DNA from: Verrucomicrobia subdivision 6 bacterium BACL9 MAG-120507-bin52
GTDB taxonomy: Bacteria; Verrucomicrobiota; Verrucomicrobiia; Methylacidiphilales; Verrucolacustridaceae
Direction of reading: 5' to 3'
DNA: 7,547 nt
Assembly: GCA_001438005.1 (NCBI GenBank)
Contig: LIBO01000042.1
Span: 1-7,547, forward strand
The translations under genes were made by a program, and so were the position numbers. The notes under the pieces were generated by a model. It saw nothing but the letters and a program-made list of their open reading frames with translations, was not told the DNA's origin and did not search any database. Of the stretch, positions 5,113 through 7,547 are shown in pieces (the stretch's first letter is position 1; each line of letters opens with the position of its first letter).

Positions 5113-6263
5113 ACGCAGAACGCACGACGGAACGCTCTTTGGAGCACCCGATCATTTGGATTGCGGTGATCGCCGGTTCGTTGGGTTCGATTCTTCTTTT
5201 GAAAGCGGTGGCCTGGTTGGCCTTTCCTCTGATTTTAGCGGTGGTGCTTTACTACTTGGTGCAGCCCTTGCTCCAGCGTTTGCAGTTGGCCGGAGTGACC
5301 ACGGCCCAAGCGTTAGGAATCTTCTTGGGTGCGGCCATCATCCTGACTCTGATTTTTTCGCTGACCATTCTGCCGTCGATGTTAAGTTCACTTTCCAATT
5401 TCCAAGACCAGATTCCGACCTACTGGGATAGGCTGCAAGGGGTGATTCGGGACAATCTTTTGGCTTTGGAGGGGCGTTTTGCCTTTGCCAAAAACGCTAA
5501 TTTGGCCGATAGCCTACAGGAGCAGCTGAATCTGTTTTTAGCGGGTGCGGGCAAAGAGTATGTGGGGGATGTGGCCCTCTTTCTTTTGCACTGGTTGCCC
5601 AGTCTTTTGTTGGTGCCGTTTCTGACCTTCTTTTTTCTGCGGGATGGGACGGCCTTTCATCGCTTAGTTCTGCGAGCGGTGCCAAACGCCTTTTTTGAAA
5701 AGACGCTCCTCCTCTTCGATCGGATGGATCAGCAGATGCGAGCCTACTTTCGAGGAATGTTCGGCTTAACCATGCTGGACACGGTGAGTCTGGGATTGGG
5801 TTTATGGTTTTTGGGACGTGGCGCGGGAATCTTTGGTTTTTGGGATGCGATGGCTTTGGGGTTGATCTGTGCGGTCTTTGCCTGGGTGCCCTATATCGGC
5901 TCGGGGTTGGGCGGGCTCTTGGCGGTGGCGACGGTGGCGGTGAAGGCGCCCCAATCCAGTGGTCTTATGTTGGCCGTGGTGGTTCTCTTTTTGGGAGTGC
6001 GACTGTTGGATGAGTTTCTTTATACCCCGATCACGGTGGGACGGGCGTTGCGCATGCATCCCTTAATCACGGTGATGATGATTTTTTCGGGGGGAATGTT
6101 GGGCGGGGTGTACGGGCTACTTTTAGCGATGCCCCTTTTAGGGATTTTCACCGTTCTCGGACAAATGTTTGCCGAGGTTTGGTTTGATCCCCGCTTGCGG
6201 GCTCGATATCACGCCCGCGGAATGCTGGAAAAGAAGTTGGCCTCGAAAGACTTAGGAATCTAA
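5109..6263 (+). CDS. AI-2E/PerM family transporter (UPF0118)
   Basis: A 384-residue polytopic inner-membrane protein of the AI-2E transporter family, at typical family length. Hydrophobic helices are visible at about 14-32, 34-52, 66-90 and 155-177, with a hydrophilic domain at about 93-150. A second block follows at about 218-236, 243-263, 264-280, 285-300, 317-333 and 334-352. Family marks include FPLILAVVLYYLVQPL (39-54), LTFFFLRDG (172-180), AWVPYIGSGLGG (258-269), RMHPLI (315-320) and GGVYGLLLAMPLLGI (332-346). Members have been linked to autoinducer-2 export, to Na+/H+ antiport and to general permease roles, so the substrate is undetermined. The GTG start at 5109 overlaps the cNMP-binding gene stop as GTGA, implying a shared transcript and possibly a cyclic-nucleotide-responsive partner. 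No luxS-type gene is visible in the window. Confidence 0.92.
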   Translation: MNAERTTERSLEHPIIWIAVIAGSLGSILLLKAVAWLAFPLILAVVLYYLVQPLLQRLQLAGVTTAQALGIFLGAAIILTLIFSLTILPSMLSSLSNFQDQIPTYWDRLQGVIRDNLLALEGRFAFAKNANLADSLQEQLNLFLAGAGKEYVGDVALFLLHWLPSLLLVPFLTFFFLRDGTAFHRLVLRAVPNAFFEKTLLLFDRMDQQMRAYFRGMFGLTMLDTVSLGLGLWFLGRGAGIFGFWDAMALGLICAVFAWVPYIGSGLGGLLAVATVAVKAPQSSGLMLAVVVLFLGVRLLDEFLYTPITVGRALRMHPLITVMMIFSGGMLGGVYGLLLAMPLLGIFTVLGQMFAEVWFDPRLRARYHARGMLEKKLASKDLGI

Positions 6264-6269
6264 AGGGTA

Positions 6270-6295
6270 GGCAAGAGTTGGGCGGGAAACTTGCC
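6270..6295 (+). repeat. Weak inverted repeat between AI-2E-family gene and DUF883 gene
   Basis: GGCAAG (6270-6275) and CTTGCC (6290-6295) could pair around a 14-base loop. It starts shortly after the stop codon of the transporter. There is no T-run after it, so it is not a convincing intrinsic terminator. The gap also holds GAGGAG (6299-6304), too far from ATG 6326 to serve as its ribosome-binding site. Confidence 0.25.
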
Positions 6296-6325
6296 CCCGA
6301 GGAGTCGGCTTGGCAGAGTGGTGGG

Positions 6326-6652
6326 ATGGTCAAATCAAAAACAAAAAAGGCTGGCACCAAGAAATCATCAGGCAAAGAGAGGCATCACCTTCAAGAGGTG
6401 ATTTCTCATGCGGAGGAGTTGTTGGAATCGACCGCGGGGGAGTTGGGGGAAAAAGCGAGGGAGGTGCGCCAGCAGCTGGTGCAAAAGATTGCCGCGGCGA
6501 AAGAGCGCTTTGCAGATTTCGATGATGTGAAGGAAGCGGCCGAGGAGGGAGTGAAGGAGGCGGATCGAATGATCCGCAAGCATCCTTATGAGTCGGTCGG
6601 GGTGGCTTTGGTGGCGGGGCTAGTAATCGGCGCCCTGCTCACTCGTCGCTAG
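6326..6652 (+). CDS. DUF883 (YqjD/ElaB-like) membrane-anchored protein
   Basis: A 108-residue protein with a lysine-rich N-terminus (1-18), a long heptad-like amphipathic helix region (about 22-84; LQEVISHAEELLESTAGELG and EKAREVRQQLVQKIAAAKERF), and a single C-terminal membrane helix VGVALVAGLVIGALLTRR (91-108). The RKHPYESVGVALVAGLVIG block with a terminal double arginine is the hallmark of DUF883 proteins such as E. coli YqjD and ElaB. These are tail-anchored inner-membrane proteins, associated with ribosomes and induced in stationary phase or stress. ATG 6326 is chosen because the family sequence begins there; GGTGG lies just upstream but too close to be a good ribosome-binding site. An in-frame TTG at 6278 would add 16 uncharacteristic residues. 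The next gene begins 7 nt after its stop and resembles YqjE, reproducing the yqjD-yqjE order. Confidence 0.88.
   Translation: MVKSKTKKAGTKKSSGKERHHLQEVISHAEELLESTAGELGEKAREVRQQLVQKIAAAKERFADFDDVKEAAEEGVKEADRMIRKHPYESVGVALVAGLVIGALLTRR
6384..6402 (+). repeat. Perfect hairpin near the start of the DUF883 gene
   Basis: ATCACCT (6384-6390) and AGGTGAT (6396-6402) are perfectly complementary around the 5-base loop TCAAG. After a 2x2 internal mismatch the stem resumes with GAG (6379-6381) pairing CTC (6405-6407). It lies about 58 bases inside the coding sequence. It may be an mRNA stem affecting translation, or a coding coincidence. Confidence 0.4.
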
Positions 6653-6655
6653 GAG
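6651..6655 (+). promoter_or_regulatory. Shine-Dalgarno site for the YqjE-like gene
   Basis: AGGAG begins in the TAG stop of the DUF883 gene and ends 4 bases before the ATG at 6660. This fixes the start and indicates coupling of the two genes. Confidence 0.65.
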
Positions 6656-6659
6656 CTTT

Positions 6660-7025
6660 ATGATTTCTGCTCTGCGCGACCTAGCTTTGACTTCCATTCA
6701 GGTGGTGGAGAAGCGGCTTCGTTTACTGGCGGCGGAGTTGCAGGAGGAAAAGTGGCGGGCGGTAGAGGCGGTTCTTTGGTTGGCGGTAGCACTGGGATTA
6801 GGAATTTTGGCCCTTCTCGTCGCCTCTTTGGCGGTGGTTTTATCGGTTTGGCCTGATCCGCAAGCGAGGATTCTCGCATTGGTGGCGTTGGCTTTGTTGT
6901 ACGGGTTAGGAGCCCTCGGGGCGTTTTTGCGATTGCGAAAGAGAGTCTTGGGGGAGGGGATGCCTTTTGCCGATACGGTGGCGGAATTCGAGAGGGACCG
7001 GGAATGGCTGAGCTCCCGGCGCTGA
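6660..7025 (+). CDS. YqjE-like phage holin superfamily 3-6 membrane protein
   Basis: A 121-residue protein. Its N-terminal amphipathic helix (ALTSIQVVEKRLRLLAAELQEEK, 9-31) is followed by two membrane helices (about 37-64 and 70-91) separated by a short WPDPQAR loop. A basic stretch RLRKR (91-95) and a charged tail follow. This is the layout of the Phage_holin_3_6/YqjE family (PF07332). Despite the family name, chromosomal members in a YqjD context are ordinary inner-membrane proteins, not lysis holins. The second half of the tail (FADTVAEFERDREWL) is typical too. It follows the DUF883 gene with a stop-overlapping ribosome-binding site, and its last 22 bases overlap the next small gene, so all three are probably made together. 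The molecular function of the family is not established. Confidence 0.85.
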   Translation: MISALRDLALTSIQVVEKRLRLLAAELQEEKWRAVEAVLWLAVALGLGILALLVASLAVVLSVWPDPQARILALVALALLYGLGALGAFLRLRKRVLGEGMPFADTVAEFERDREWLSSRR

Positions 7026-7312
7026 CGCGGGCGCGGGAAATCCGCCAGGCGTGTCAGGCTTCCTCCCAGAGGGCGACTCTGGATTTTCAGAAGGCTTGTG
7101 CTGAGGCCTCAAGCATCGGGGTTTGGCTCGACGAGGGGGAGCAGGTGTGGCGTTTGAGCCGACAGTGGGGCGGACCGGTGCTCGGACTGGTCTCTCTTTT
7201 TTTGGGCAGTAAAAAAACAGCGATGGCCCCCTTGGGATGGGTGGGGAAATCATTCGCTCTCTACCGATTGGTTCAGGAAGTGCGAAAATTTTGGTCACGC
7301 AAAAGTTTGTAA
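7004..7312 (+). CDS. Small basic protein in the YqjK position
   Basis: A 102-residue, basic protein. Residues 1-50 are helical and polar (LTRAREIRQACQASSQRATL), and a moderately hydrophobic segment GGPVLGLVSLFLGS (56-69) may be one membrane or interfacial helix. The C-terminus WVGKSFALYRLVQEVRKFW (78-96) is amphipathic and resembles the W-rich, basic end of YqjK-like proteins. I cannot confirm family membership by eye; the case rests mainly on position after YqjD- and YqjE-like genes, on length, and on the C-terminal pattern. ATG 7004 is inside the end of the YqjE-like gene (22-nt overlap), with AGAGGG at 6991-6996 as a well-spaced ribosome-binding site. Its TAA overlaps the Shine-Dalgarno of proB, so it is likely co-transcribed with the genes on both sides. 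Confidence 0.7.
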   Translation: MAELPALTRAREIRQACQASSQRATLDFQKACAEASSIGVWLDEGEQVWRLSRQWGGPVLGLVSLFLGSKKTAMAPLGWVGKSFALYRLVQEVRKFWSRKSL

Positions 7313-7317
7313 GGAGG
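7311..7317 (+). promoter_or_regulatory. Strong Shine-Dalgarno site for proB
   Basis: AAGGAGG ends 8 bases before ATG 7326 and shares bases with the TAA stop of the preceding gene. It is one of the best ribosome-binding sites in the window and fixes the proB start. Confidence 0.8.
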
Positions 7318-7325
7318 TTTTCTCT

Positions 7326-7547
7326 ATGAGACTGGTGATTAAGATCGGGAGTAGCCTGCTGGCGGCACGAACCGGGGGGTTAGCCGAAGCCCAGTTGCGG
7401 AAGTGGGCCAAGCAGATCGCGGCACTGCGTCGTGCCGGGCATGAGGTGATTCTGGTCAGTTCAGGTGCGATTCGTGCAGGCATGGTCGCGCTGGGTTGGA
7501 AGCAGAGGCCGACGTCGCGTCCCCAAATGCAGGCCTGTGCGACGATC
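7326..7547 (+). CDS. proB: Glutamate 5-kinase, N-terminal part (partial at window end)
   Basis: The first 74 residues of an amino-acid-kinase family protein; the frame is still open at the last base. VIKIGSSLL (4-12) is the conserved lysine/glycine/serine nucleotide-binding strand and loop of glutamate 5-kinase. HEVILVSSGAIRAGM (39-53), followed by LGWKQRP and QMQACATI, matches the next conserved block (family form VSSGAI.AGM..LG...RP....QA.AA). The enzyme phosphorylates L-glutamate to gamma-glutamyl phosphate, the first step of proline synthesis, in the cytoplasm. C-terminal features, including any PUA domain, are beyond the window. It lies 13 nt after the small YqjK-position gene with a strong ribosome-binding site, so it may be read from the same transcript; proA might follow outside the window. 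Confidence 0.93.
   Translation, partial: MRLVIKIGSSLLAARTGGLAEAQLRKWAKQIAALRRAGHEVILVSSGAIRAGMVALGWKQRPTSRPQMQACATI

Noticed and set aside
6660..7025. Holin-family hit as evidence of a prophage.
   Set aside because: No other phage genes are present; the family includes chromosomal YqjE-like proteins and the context is a yqjD-E-type cluster.

Overview
This window most likely comes from a Gram-negative bacterium with moderately high GC. It carries an Mla-type (MCE) phospholipid-transport operon, which implies an outer membrane. A SpoIIAA/RsbW-type regulatory pair sits beside a YqjD/YqjE-type membrane gene block. This mix is compatible with the Verrucomicrobiota/PVC group or another deep-branching Gram-negative lineage. 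That placement is inference; no taxonomic marker gene is present. No RNA gene, mobile element, CRISPR array or replication origin was seen, and no stretch longer than about 130 bases lacks a gene.

The left edge (1-525, + strand) holds the C-terminal part of a WG-repeat protein. It converges, with only 14 bases between stop codons, on a minus-strand operon covering 540-4529. Read in its own direction, that operon is: STAS-domain protein (MlaB/SpoIIAA-like), MlaE permease (reading frame broken by one missing base), MlaF ATPase, MlaD MCE-domain protein, RsbW/SpoIIAB-like serine kinase/anti-sigma factor, and a metallo-beta-lactamase-fold hydrolase. Junctions are overlapping or nearly so (TTGA or a longer overlap, ATGA, 17 nt, 8 nt, TGATG), so the six genes look like one translationally coupled unit. 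MlaFEDB is a known inner-membrane complex moving phospholipids between inner and outer membrane. Here a candidate kinase for the STAS subunit is encoded in the same operon, suggesting phospho-control of lipid transport. This is the most interesting hypothesis in the window.

A divergent intergenic region of about 94-127 bases (4530 to the next start) separates this operon from a plus-strand operon. That operon begins with a stand-alone cyclic-nucleotide-binding-domain protein, coupled by a GTGA overlap to an AI-2E/PerM-family transporter. After a 62-base gap come a DUF883/YqjD-ElaB-like tail-anchored protein, a YqjE-like (phage holin superfamily 3-6) two-helix membrane protein, and a small protein that occupies the YqjK position. 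Last is the start of glutamate 5-kinase (proB), cut by the window edge. The plus-strand block looks like membrane and stress physiology leading into proline biosynthesis.
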